Positions 1-11,386 of a stretch of DNA of 64,000 nt are shown here, in pieces. The translations under genes and the position numbers were made by a program. Position 1 is the first letter of the stretch. Each line of letters opens with the position of its first letter. The stretch is taken from positions 129,600,716 to 129,664,715 of the forward strand of contig NC_051068.1 of the NCBI RefSeq assembly GCF_004664715.2, given 5' to 3'. The DNA comes from Peromyscus leucopus. Its lineage: Eukaryota > Chordata > Mammalia > Rodentia > Cricetidae. The notes under the pieces were generated by a model. The model did no database searches, was not told the origin of the DNA, and saw nothing but the letters and a program-made list of their open reading frames with translations.

Positions 1-879
1 TTTCCATCTTATCTTACACAGGAAATTATCTTCAGTGGCTGGCTTATTCTGATGCTCTTTAGGACCTTAACTCCATGGCTGGAACAATCTTGTACCTATT
101 AGTGTTGATGCCTTTCCACTAGAAATCCTTAGATTTTGCTTCCAACAATTAGACTTCATGGAGCCCTATGCCTGGGATGCAGCAGGTATTTAATGAGTTT
201 TTACAGAACCCTGGGTGCATATTCTATAGCTGGTCAGATGAAGTCTTTGCTAACATCAAGGCTAAAGTGTAAAACCCTGCACCATTACTTCATGTATCCT
301 TTTGTGGCGAAAAGTTGGTTCCCCTGAGCCATTGCAGGTGGGTTGAAAGTAGTTTCTCTCCACTAGGACGTCCTCAGGTAGAATTACTAAATTCATCTTA
401 TTTTCGCACTTTTGTTAAATACTCATTTCACCCTTAATGCCTAATGACACAAACAACATTTTGATTGCAAATGGAAGCTGACATTTGGTCAAGGGCCAAT
501 TAACCTTTGTGCACATTCTTTCCTTTTCCTCTCTGACAAGTCAGCATTCCTAGGACAGCAAAAGGCCATATCAAGTCCTGGCCTACACTAGACATTATTT
601 GTTGCCATAAACACTCAAATTTTCTTAGCACACAAAGCAATATTGCTTCTGCCTGCACTCCCTGCATAGTGAGGAGAAGCCCCTAAGCACTTATTAAAGA
701 ATCTCACTAATGACTAAGGGGATGCTAATACATTTTGTGTTGAGTAGATTTAAATGGTGGTAGAAACCTTGCAAAGTGTCTTTCTTTGTGATGGTATAAT
801 TGCCATATTTCTTCACTGTTATGGATAGCTGCTGTTCTTAACATCAATAATAGAATTTAGGGTTCAAATTTCTGAGTGT

Positions 880-1001
880 TGGCTACTAGTGTTGAAAAGA
901 TTTAAATTAGACTTCTATTGTACAGTTTTGGCTTCTTTGTCAAAAATTAGGTGTTTACACAGGTGCGGGTTAATGTCAGGGTCTTCAATTCGATTCCAAT
1001 C
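880..1001 (-). mobile_element. LINE-1 ORF2 fragment, antisense
   Basis: Read on the minus strand this gives [11 protein letters not shown] and [12 protein letters not shown], the ORF2 segment downstream of the reverse transcriptase, followed by a stop and a decayed remainder. It matches, in opposite orientation, the copy at about 7100-7190. It is a dead fragment. Confidence 0.75.
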
Positions 1002-1035
1002 CTTTTTGTACCCCTCTTTTATTATTAATTTTTTA

Positions 1036-1114
1036 AACAGTACTGGGGATTAAAACCAGGGTCTCTTACATGCTTAGTAAACTACTATTAAGCCATGCAT
1101 TTTCCCATCCCTTT
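1036..1114 (-). mobile_element. ID/B4-type tRNA-derived SINE fragment, antisense
   Basis: The segment tactggggattaaaaccagg followed by cttacatgcttagtaaac resembles the reverse complement of the ID tRNA-Ala-like head. It is diverged and directly follows the LINE-1 fragment. Confidence 0.55.
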
Positions 1115-1552
1115 ATGTGCATTAATGGTATGTGTGTGATGCTCTGTTGTTGAATATTATTACATACTTTTAATTTTTCCAAGAAATTATATCTATTCAG
1201 CCACCCTTTCATAGACTTTATATACTGGCCACCATAAAGATGAGAATGTGAAAAATGTTTCCAAAAGGAACTCTTAGGCTTTCAAGGGAAATATTATACA
1301 AGCCAATAAATAGAATAGAGGTGACAAATCTGTATTTATCTATATTTATGTCATCTATATCTATTTATATCTACATCATCTATGATGCTTTTTTGTTAGT
1401 CTGAGTGGCTTGAAAGAGGTTTTCTAGGACCACTTACCTTTAGAGTCATGGGTAATAAGTAAGTGAAAGAGCGGGGAAAGCTGTGTCAGGCTGAGGGATC
1501 ATATATATATAGAAGTCCAGGGAAAAGTGTGTAGCTTATGTGTAACACAAAT

Positions 1553-1910
1553 TGCTAAGTTGTCTTTTAATAAAAACCTGGAGCCAGAATATTGGGCTGA
1601 ATGCTGAAAGATCAGAGAGACAAAGGAACAAGCCACCTCTTCAACTCCTCCTCAGCCTGAAAAGTTTTCTTCAGCTGAAAGACTTTAGTTCCTATCTCCT
1701 CACACCTTATATACCTTTCTCTGCCCACCATATCACTTCCTTTTTAGTGCTGGGATTAAAGGCATGTGACTTCCCAAGCAAAGGCATGAGATCTCAAGTG
1801 CTGGGATTAAAGGTGTGTGCTACCCCTGCCTGACTCTGTTTAATCTAGTGGCTTGTTTTGTTCTCTGATCTTCAGGCAAATTTTATTAGGGTACACAATA
1901 TATCACCACA
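1553..1910 (-). mobile_element. 3' LTR of a mys-like rodent retroelement, minus strand
   Basis: On the minus strand it begins TGTGGTGATATATTGTG and contains a polyadenylation-type CTAATAAA, as do the LTRs at 45939 and 55282. The middle holds B1-like words (tgctgggattaaaggcatgt and a second shortened copy), showing SINE-derived sequence inside the LTR. It ends near 1553 with the CA expected of an LTR. Just beyond its 5' end (1911-1925 on the plus strand) is a purine-rich tract on the minus strand, which marks it as a 3' LTR. The family name is from memory and tentative. Confidence 0.7.
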
Positions 1911-3450
1911 CTTCCCCTTTTTTGTCTAAAATAATAAAAGGTTATAACTAATATAAGAAAAACTATATACGATAAGTACAATAACTATATACAATACATA
2001 CAGTCAAGAATTACATTAACAATATTCAGTCATTAACATTTGACAAATTCAGAGAAACTTCTATTATCTATCCTATTTTGGTGAGTCCAAAATGTTGTAC
2101 CTAATTCACTTTCTATCCTAACTTGTATTACCAATCCCAAACTATCTTTTGATGTTTTTCAATCTTATACACTTTACACCTTTTTAGTGAGTTTCTTTTC
2201 TGAATTTGTTAACAAGGAAAACTATAACTATCTAATCTTCAACTCCCTCAAAGACCCAAGAAGGAAATAATATTACATGAGTATGCAGGAAGAGCAAACA
2301 AACGACTTCCAAAAAATGTGAGAAATGACAGAAACAGCTGCCTGGACAGTCACCCAAGGTTCCTCTGCAATATTGGGGCATCCATCTTTGACCTTCGAGC
2401 TTAGTATATCTGACAGAGTCATTTGTGAAGCAGGATTTTCTAAAGGGCCTTCCTACCCTGTCTTGGCAAGGTTTGGTGATTCTTTCTTTTGTGTCCTGCT
2501 TGTCCATTTGGACAGCATACTGTCAGTAGTATGCCCAGTGGCTAACTTTTGCCACAAGGAAAGTAAACCCCATATGGAGTTTCTTCAATGCCCATCATCT
2601 TCTCTGAAGTAGATTTGTGCTGCCAGGAGCAGACATTTCTCATTGTCATAAAAAAGAAACTATGCTATTAAAACATCTTAAATGCCATATTCTGTAGATC
2701 TCTGAAGTATTTGAAGATGACCTGTTTATCTAAAATATATTTCTGTTTGACCTTGAAAACATACCTACTATGACTAAAAGTTTGATTGTAATGATTAACT
2801 ATTAACTTGCATTTCTTATATCCTAATTAGTTGGTAATAATAACTTTCAAAGATTAGTAATTTGCATTACATTGTTAAATGAACTGTATATGTATAATAC
2901 CTTGAACAACATTAGAAATATATGTATAGTATTTTCTAACAAAATCAATCTCAACTTTGAATCAATATACAAAATTTGTATACAATATACAAAAATCAAA
3001 TCAAATGTCAAATATTTAAAAGTAGTAGTTGATTTCTAAAAGTAGATTCAATAATTAGATTCAATAATATACCTTTTTATTTTATCATATATATCCTCCC
3101 TTTTTTCTTTTCTTTCTTTTTTTTTTTTTGGTTTTTCGAGACAGGGTTTCTCTGTGTAGCTTTGCGCCTTTCCTGGAGCTCACTTGGTAGCCCAGGCTGG
3201 CTTTGAACTCACAGAGATCTGCCTGGCTTTGCCTCCCGAGTGCTGGGATTAAAGGCATGTGCCACCACCGCCCGGCTCCTCCCTTTTTTCTTTTCAGAGT
3301 AGATTCAATAATTTCCCTTTTATCTTATCATATCTATATCCTCTTTTTTCATTTTCTTTTTTTCAAATGAGAGCCCTGAATCTAATCTCTTTTGTTTAGC
3401 TTTTTTCCTGATCATTATCAATTAACAATTTGTAACCAACTATTCTAAAC
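1911..3450 (-). mobile_element. Non-coding internal region of the same retroelement
   Basis: Immediately upstream of the 3' LTR (minus strand) is a polypurine tract, AAAAAAGGGGAAG, at 1911-1924. Beyond it lies about 1.5 kb of AT-rich sequence without long frames, interrupted by a B1 insertion. No gag, pol or env similarity was recognised, so this looks like a non-autonomous or badly decayed element. The far boundary is uncertain; I found no 5' LTR in the window. Its position next to the LTR and the polypurine tract are direct evidence; the outer limit is a guess. Confidence 0.5.
3113..3276 (-). mobile_element. B1 SINE, young copy, minus strand
   Basis: The reverse complement begins gccgggcggtggtggcacat and ends in an A tail. 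It contains the box-B-like and aaaggcgcaaagctacacag segments. A perfect 19-bp target duplication, tcctcccttttttcttttc, flanks it at 3094-3112 and 3277-3295. It sits inside the retroelement internal region. Confidence 0.95.
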
Positions 3451-4559
3451 AATGACAATTATCCACAACTCACTGGAAGGCCAAAAACCACCCACCCCAC
3501 CTCTTGGGAATGTGGGTATTGTGAGAAAGGGGAAGGGTGGTGAGGGGGAGGCGAAGACAGATTTTTTTCCCTGAAATTGCTAAAAAATAAAGTCACCAAA
3601 GGTTTTTTTTTAAATAAATGTTTCAGTGTCAGAATTGACACTGGATTTGTGGATTTTTATTTTAGCTTTGAACACAGAGCAGGTGTTAATGAGAGTAGAG
3701 GGCAGGAAGTAGGTGATTCTGATGATAACCTGAAGTAAAGCACAGGCCATGGACACTTAGAAAAGGGAAAATAAGATACACCATGCTCGGTTGTGATTTG
3801 ACATTTAGTTGTATACTTATTAGATAATTGTCTCTACATACTAACTTCATGAGGTGAAGGACGGGATTTATTTTATCCATCCTTCTATTTCCTGAATTGA
3901 GTCAGTGTCTGCTTTGGAAGTGCCCAATAAGCAGTTGCTGAGTGGATCTCATAATGAGTGAACGTGAAGGCTATATTCATATTCTGTATCCAATACACTG
4001 GGAAGTCTATCATGCAGTAAGTATAAAGTGGTGAATAGGCTGGGGAAGATTCAAGTTCTCACAGAGAAATCTGAGAAACTCATCTATGCTAACATAGAAA
4101 TTGTAATTGTGTGCTTGGAAAATTCCAGTCATAGGAGTGGCTATTTTATATTGCAAGGACCACCAAAGACCTTTTGGGGTAAGTGGCATTGGATTTGAAA
4201 GTTGAATGATAAAAAAGGAGGCAGAGAGTTCCAGACAGAAGGAAATGAATAAGCAAGTTAGACAGATTTGACAGAGCTTGTTGACTGACTAATGTGGGAG
4301 TAAGAAATAGGACTGAGATGATTCACAGGTTCTAGAAAATGTTATTTCTATTACTTGAACTTGGAAATGCCAGACAAAGTGCAGACAGTGATGTAGAGGA
4401 TGAGCCTGACTGTCCCTCTCTCACTTCAGAGCACCTGTCATATGTTGAACTTAAGATGGACATGTTCCAAGATATACACATTAAAGACATAAGGAGATGG
4501 GCTCTGAATGAAGGGTGACCATCATGCTAATAACTTTTAACCTGACAATTTCCCATTGA

Positions 4560-4960
4560 TTACACTTGCTGAACAGTGTAATTCATGTAATTCTTTTTGA
4601 ATTATTTACACCCCCCCCCCACGAGTCCATTTAGTGTTCCTTATATGTGTGTCTGACCACTTGTGATTGGATAACCTATCAAGGGGGCTGTCCCCTGAAG
4701 AAGACTGAGGTTTCCTTTTTTAGTAACCATTAATTGTCTATAGCTCTTCATGTAGGGGTGTGACCTTGAGAGATTTCCTCTGTCCACACTGACATATCCA
4801 CTGGTGATATCACTGCACTTGTCTTGTTTAAGTGACTGTAATCCTGAGATTTCAAGGGTGAATCTCTTTGTTGTAGTAGAGGATACTACCTCACAGAAGG
4901 TTCTCTGACTTTTATAATATTTCTGCCCTCTTGTTAGGCATCTTCTTCTTAAGGCATATT
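4560..4960 (-). mobile_element. LINE-1 (Lx-like) 3' UTR fragment, antisense
   Basis: The stretch containing gagtccatttagtgttcctt, gattggataacctatca, attgtctatagctcttcat and ttctgccctcttgtt resembles the antisense 3' UTR of old rodent LINE-1 families as I remember it. No ORF is present. Confidence 0.6.
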
Positions 4961-5039
4961 CTCTCCCCCTCTCTCCCTGTTTCTCTCTGTGTGTTCATCT
5001 TTCTGTTTTGTTCACACTTACTAATCAGGAGATGTCACT

Positions 5040-5225
5040 AGCCTAGAACTTTCCATGCTGGCTTGGTTCAAGCCCCAGACATTTACTTCTTCTTCCTCAA
5101 TGCTGGCATTACAGGAGTTCACTGTCATTCTTGGCTTTTTTTTAATGTAGGTTTTAGAGATTGAACTAGTCCTTGTGCTTGTAAGGAGAGTGCTTCTCAT
5201 TGATGAGCTAGCTCCACAACTCTAA
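5040..5225 (-). mobile_element. B3-type SINE, minus strand, old
   Basis: It has a B1-like part (caatgctggcattacaggag) followed by a B2-like tRNA-derived part (gattgaactagtccttgtgc) in antisense orientation, the B3 arrangement. It is strongly diverged. Confidence 0.6.
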
Positions 5226-7049
5226 GTAAATACTTTTTAATACTTCCTTGGGTCACTTACTGCTTCCTTTATATCCAGATGAGGGCAATAATTTTACTTC
5301 TTTATTAAATTATTTTTGTGGTTGATTTTAAGGCACTGTGCTAAATAGCAACAATCCAATGTAGAGGGTCCATATGTGTACGGATGTGCTGGAGACTATC
5401 CTGCTAGATGTTCACAAATGGAGGTTACAATGGAATGCTGTTTCAATAGATATGGCTCAACAAGGAATGAGACCCCAAAGAGTTGCCCCACCTGTCAAAT
5501 ACTCTTCAAAAGGTGCCAGAAACCTAGACTTTAGCAAGTGATGCTCCCAAATGCTGATAGATATGTGTACTTGACTGAACTACAGAAACACCTGTGATCC
5601 CAGCTTTACCACACTCAGGCATGGACACAAACCATCACAGCAAGAGTGTCTAGTCTGGGAGCAAACCTGAGCTCTCTGTTAGCCTTTTGGACATGGCTAT
5701 TGTAGCTGGAATCATCCACTGTCAGCAGGTTTCTCTTCCAACCCGGTGCTCCATCCCCTGAAGGACAGCTTGGACTTGGTAGTCTAGCTCTCTGAGTGCA
5801 TTATTCTTACTGTGTCAGACTCATAGGCTGCACTTTTGTTTTTCTGTCTGATTTTTACTTCCAGATTTCTGTAAGCTGGACCTGTAAAAAATTTTTTTTT
5901 TGTGTATGCCTGTGTCCAGTGGATTTCAAAATGCAAATTGAATATGTTGTGTTTTAGGAGCCAAAGCCCCCCAGAAACTCTTTGTGATTATTGGATCACT
6001 AGTGATTTGCTAAGTAGGCATTTGATACAAGGGCCATACTATCCTGTGTTCATTGACTGATGTTTGAACTTCTGCTTTCTCCATAAAACTAAAGAATATC
6101 ACAGAAAAGTTCCAACATTGCTGAGGATGTGGATTGAATAGTGGATTGTAACAAAGTTCATATTTCTGATTACACCTAAAATACATCAATTGAAGTCTTT
6201 ATCAAACTTTCTATGATTTGATACTTCATATATATGTAAAATTAAAGTATGACTTCTGTAAATTTGCATGATTGTTCCATATCTATATTTTCAATAGTTA
6301 TAAATAATTCAAATACCGTGCATTAGTCTTTCATCCACCTGTCATTCTCAACCACCCAAGTACATAAGCTAGCATATTTCTACCACATTTTTCTCTGTAG
6401 TTGTATAAGTGAGTACAAAATACACATATAGGAAGCTATAAAGTTGTTAGTTTATAAAAGTACATTGTCTTATATGTGCTTGAATGTCCCTTTTCTCCCT
6501 GAACAGTAACTTGTAGACATGGATTGAAAACTTCTCTGTACCATTATTATTAAGCATGAACTCTAATAATGAATTTTTCTTAGTCTTGTTTTTCTTGGTA
6601 AAAAAATATGCCAGGTAGCTGTTTTCAACATGTCATAAGTCAGTCTAATCATATTTTATATCAAGTGAATCCCTAACTGTGACAAATGTATTTACTAAAT
6701 AGTTCATGCTTTCTCATTTACTTAAATGACCAACATTGTCATGCTTTAATTTCTTACAAATACTGAGATCTACTTCAGTCTTCCTATGTTTTTTACTGAG
6801 TCACCTTTTATTTTAGAACAATATTTATCTGACAAAAAGTCTGAGTACTGTCTTCTGATGTATGCTAAGGTAAGTCTTCTATCATTAATATTACTTCTTA
6901 ACAATTCATAGCTGACATATATCATTTTTTATCATTTGAACACAGATTGTCTCATTCAATTAAAAGCCTTAGGAACTTTCAGGGAAGTTTAATTAAATTG
7001 ATATTGAACTTCATAATTAGAAATATCACTTGACATATTAAATCTTATG

Positions 7050-7565
7050 TAAGAAATACTGTTTTGCTTGGTATTGGCATAAAAACCAACATTTGGACCA
7101 ATGGAATCGAATTGAAGACCCTGACATTAACCCACACACCTATGAACACCTGATTTTTGACAAAGAAGCTGTACAATGGAAAAAAGAACCCATCTTCAAC
7201 AAACGGTGCTAGCATAACTGGTCATCAACATGTAGAAGATTGCAAATAGATCCATATCTGTCACCATGCACAAAACTAAAGTCCAAGTGGATCAAAGACT
7301 TCAATATAAAACCAGTTACACTGAACTTGATAGAAGAGAAAGTAGGAAGTACTCTTGAACACATTGACACAAGAGACCACTTCCTAAATATAACACCAGT
7401 TACACAGACATTGAGAGCAAAAGTTAATAAATGGGACTTCCTGAAACTGAGAAGCTTCTGTAAGGCAAAGGACACAGTAAATAAGACAAAAAGTCAGCCT
7501 ACAGAATGGGAAAAGATTTTCACCAACCCCACATCTGACAGAGGGTTGATCTCCAAAATATACCA
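7050..7565 (+). mobile_element. LINE-1 ORF2 C-terminal fragment
   Basis: The plus strand encodes [20 protein letters not shown], then after a stop IDPYLSPCTKLKSKWIKDF, FCKAKDTVNKTKSQPTEW and SDRGLISKIYHH, which is the region after the reverse transcriptase in LINE-1 ORF2. It lacks endonuclease, RT core and 3' UTR. The stop after FNKRC and the loss of both ends make it a dead fragment. Confidence 0.9.
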
Positions 7566-7574
7566 CCATGATTT

Positions 7575-8460
7575 TAATATCACTTATGTGCTGATGACTC
7601 TTGGGTTTGCATTTCTCCCTCCCTGGGCAGACGATTTTTGCAATTGCCCCCACTTGACCACCTCACCAGCACCACAAACCCTGCTTCTCTCTCCACTGCT
7701 CCTCTTCCAATTTCCTCCATATCCAGAAACTGTCCCTGCAGGGTGTCAAACCTGAACTTCAGGGATGTTCCCTAGTTTCTGTTTTTGCTTCTCACCCTAA
7801 TTTTGTCTGTTAAATAGCCTCTGATTCCAACTTGGCTCCTTCTTGTTCCAGCTTTCCATTTGCAGAGCCACCACCTTACCCAGGGTCTCTTCCTCAGTGG
7901 TTTCCTAACAGCATCCCTCTTTCACGTTTGCACTTCTCTACAGAGCAGCTGCCTTCCCTCGTAGATCTCACACCTCGCCACAGCTTTCTCTGGCTGAAAG
8001 CCTCAGTGGCTTGCTATGAGCAGAAGGCACTCTAATTCTCAAACACAGTCCACAAAATCATTACAGTTTTGCTTCACTCATCACTTTCCTCCATTCTTAG
8101 ACCTCCTCACCCCATGCTGACCACATGCAAAATACTCTACCTTTCTTTTCAGACACATCTAGCTTATGTTGTATAAACTTAAGAGTTTCACACTGGCTGG
8201 TCTCCATGCTTTCTTTTCTTCTCTAGATCCCACCTTTCACATTCTCATCTCAAACACAAACTGCCTTTTTTCCCCCCACTAAGGTCTCTCGTGAGCAGTT
8301 TTTCCAAAACTAAAACAGGGATGTTTGCCAACCCTTCCCCAAGCCCACAGATGTATATGTCTCAGTTGTTCATATTTTGTTGTCTAGTTCCCTCTTTCCA
8401 AGTAGAAAGTCACTGAAGTGTAGACAATCCATTTCTACTGCCCACTGTTGTATCCCTACC
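7575..8460 (+). mobile_element. LINE-2-like ancient fragment
   Basis: Pyrimidine-rich sequence with words typical of the mammalian LINE-2 3' part, such as tgctgatgactcttgggttt, cctcagtggcttgctatgag and a closing ctgcccactgttgtatccct. It directly follows the LINE-1 fragment. The open frame running through the junction has no meaning. Identified by general resemblance only. Confidence 0.4.
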
Positions 8461-9574
8461 TTCTAGAAGAGAATATAACTCTTATTAGGTACATGAACTA
8501 TGACAGCTATTTTAAATAGACTTGCTTATTATATGAAGTGAGAGTTGGTTAGGATTCATGTAGAGGCATCAGCCTACAGGTCCTGTTCAGAGAGTTCAGG
8601 GCTAACAGTGGGAGGAAAGGCTTATTGTCTTGAACATCACATTTGTAGGCTTTGATGGTGCTGTAGGAGCAATGGGAAAGCAAAGGCTTTCCATCCATTT
8701 TCTCTGAAATAGAATGCAGATATCAGAACTTCCTTTTGTAAGTCAAATATGTATTTTAAAATGCACATCCATTAAAATGGATGTAATAATTCAAGAGGAG
8801 CCTTTTAACACTAAAATGTGATTCCATTTTCTTTTGCAAATTGCATGAAGCACTTAGCAAAATGAAAAATTTGTTCTTAAAGATGTTTAATTAGGAGTGT
8901 TTTGCAAAAACCGGTAGCCAAAATTTATCCTTAACAATATTTCAGTGCAATTAAAATACAAAATAAATATAATCAAAATGCCCCTGAACATTTTCAAGAG
9001 ACTACGATTGATGCTTTTTAATCAATCTACATACCAAGATGCATTATTTTATCTCATATTTTTATAATGTACATAAATATAAAAAGCTAGTGCTTTATAA
9101 GAGTTATGGCTTTTCAATCAGAATAATTTCATTTTTAATCTTGTTCACAACATTAGAGAGTATTTATTTTATAGCTAGAAAAAATTGCCATTAAGTGGTA
9201 AACGTGAAGAGAAGTCCTATTAAGGCTGTGAATAAAGTTTACATTTAAAGAGAAAGAAATAGAATTATAATATAGTTTAGGAAAAGAGTTGGGCCTTTCT
9301 GAGTGAATAAAAATGTCTGTTTTATTTTAAATAAAATAGACAGTAGAGTAAGTACTTTGACAGGGAAAAAACCTACACTGTTTCAAGGCCATATTATAAA
9401 AAAATGAAATCTCATTCCACCAAAAGGAAATAGAAAGTATGATCCAGAAAAAATAAAGTCATAGAATTACTATCTTATGTGAATTTTTATTTTAAATATT
9501 GCTCACCTTTCATTCTGTTATACAGACTGTGAAAAACTATAGTAATTGAGAAATATTTTCATCTGTTTAGAAGG

Positions 9575-10790
9575 AAATAAGATTGTTTTTATTAACAATT
9601 TTTTTGATTCTTTGGGAATATTACATCATGCACCCCAATCCCACTGATTCCCTAGTCCTTCCATGTCCATCCTCTATCCTTGTAGCTCCCTCCAAAAAGA
9701 AAAGAAAAAAAAAAACATTTCACTCCTTAGCCTTGCCCACCTCTCCATCACATATTGATTCATTGTCGTGATATTGGGAGCTATGGTGTGTCATGCAGTA
9801 TACTCTTTTGCCTAAACAGCTTTACTTGCAAATGTTCATTGCAATGAGTTGTTGTTCTGGCTTGAGGCCTCTGGTTTCTGCTACACCATCAATACTGGAC
9901 ACTCACTAAAACTCCTCTCAGATATCCTGCTGTTGTCTGGAGTCAGGGAGATCCTACTGCTGTGGTTCTGCAGGATTGGTCCCTTCATGGGCTCCAGAAG
10001 GTCATAGATGGGGTAGAGTTGGGGTGGGCCAACTCAAAATGGGTGGTGGCTGAGTTGGTAAGCCCTGGCCTCTGTCGGGCCCTGACCCTCATGTGAGGGG
10101 CAGAACCAGCTCTCCCACACTGGAGACTCTGTGTTGGTCAGCAGGGGTGAAGCTGGGGTCAGAACCTCTGCACCTATGCCATCGGGACCAACTCTCCTGT
10201 GAAGAGGGGGGTCAGCTCTCTCCGGGCTGACAAGGGGTAGGGCCACAGCTCTCCTGTGCCCAGGCCATAGGCGCCAGCTCTGAAGACCATGCCACCAGTA
10301 CTAGAGAGGGGCAGGGCCAGCTCTCCCAGGGCTAGCGAGGGGCTAGGCCTGCTCAGCATGGCCCTTGGCTATCAACATGGCTTTATGTGGCAGTCCAGAT
10401 CATGGGCATCAGTGAAGGCCACTCAGATAAGTATGGCCCAGTTGGCAGCAAGGTCCTTGGACATTAACTCGGCATCAGGTGGCAGCCCAGTCCACGGGCA
10501 TCTGCATGGCCTTTGGTGGTAACATGGGCCGTGGCATCAACACAGGCCCAGCTGTGGTAGGACCACAAACCTGGACATGCCCTCAGCAGCAGCACAGGCC
10601 AGGACATCATGTGGCCTCAGGTGGCAGCTCAGGCTACTAATCTAAACATGTTTCTCACCACCATCATGTCTCTACATGTACACGAACCCCTCCACTTCTC
10701 TTTCTCTTCCACTTCTCCACCTCATATTTGCTCCTGGCAGTGGCACCCACTAGCCTGTGTGGCTTGGCAGTGGGAGAGTGGGCCTCTCAA
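9575..10790 (-). mobile_element. LINE-1-like UTR, antisense, GC-rich part
   Basis: After an AT-rich start it turns GC-rich and repetitive. Phrases such as gccagctctcc, aggggcagggccagctc and ggtggcagcccag recur at irregular spacing, and it ends near gtgggcctctcaaaataaag. This resembles a long rodent LINE-1 (Lx-type) UTR in antisense, as I remember it. Short open frames in it follow the GC content and internal repetition and are not genes. The class assignment is tentative. Confidence 0.45.
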
Positions 10791-11266
10791 AATAAAGATT
10801 TTTAAAAGATGTGTTTTGTGAACAGCAAGACCTGAAATAACCCTGATTTGAATAGAGACACGAGACAAATAGAGAATTTGCAGAGTTGGGAAGCTTGTGC
10901 CTTTTACTGCATTTTACTGAGTGGGCTCCCAAGGATAGGTAGCTGCATGTTGTTTAATTATGAAGAATCCGTATTACAAGTACAAACCAAATAATAGGCA
11001 CCAGGAATTCTTGTAAAATATTAAGGAAAACAGATATTCTGAAATCCAGTTCTTTTTCTGTGCCTTAGGAGGGCCTGGAGAAACCATTTCCCCAGCCTAC
11101 TGGAAGATGGCAGTTGTAAGGGAAGACACCTTAGTGTCCACTTACTTGGAAAGATGCTATGGAGCTGGAGCATTAGATGGTATGCCCAGGATGACAAAAC
11201 CTTCACAAACTAGCAAATTAGTTCTCTGAATAAGACTACAATAAGATCAAGTTTTATTTTTATTTT

Positions 11267-11386
11267 TCCTTCCTTCCTTCCTTCCTTCCTTCCTTCCTTC
11301 CTTCCTTCCTTCCTTCCTTCCTTCCTTCCTTCCTTCCTTCCTTTCTGTCTCTCTCTCTTTTTTGTTTCTCTCTCTCTCTCTCTCTG
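11267..11386. repeat. (CTTC)n then (CT)n microsatellite
   Basis: About 19 uninterrupted cttc units to 11343, followed by ctctct runs broken by tttttgttt, make a polypyrimidine strand of about 120 bp. Confidence 0.98.

Noticed and set aside
7240..7755. 171-residue plus-strand open frame as a gene
   Set aside because: The first part is LINE-1 ORF2 C-terminus and the rest is an unrelated ancient repeat read through by chance.
10034..10522. Open frames rich in Pro, Ala and Ser, possible GC-rich exon
   Set aside because: The sequence is internally repetitive and resembles a LINE-1 UTR; the frames follow base composition.
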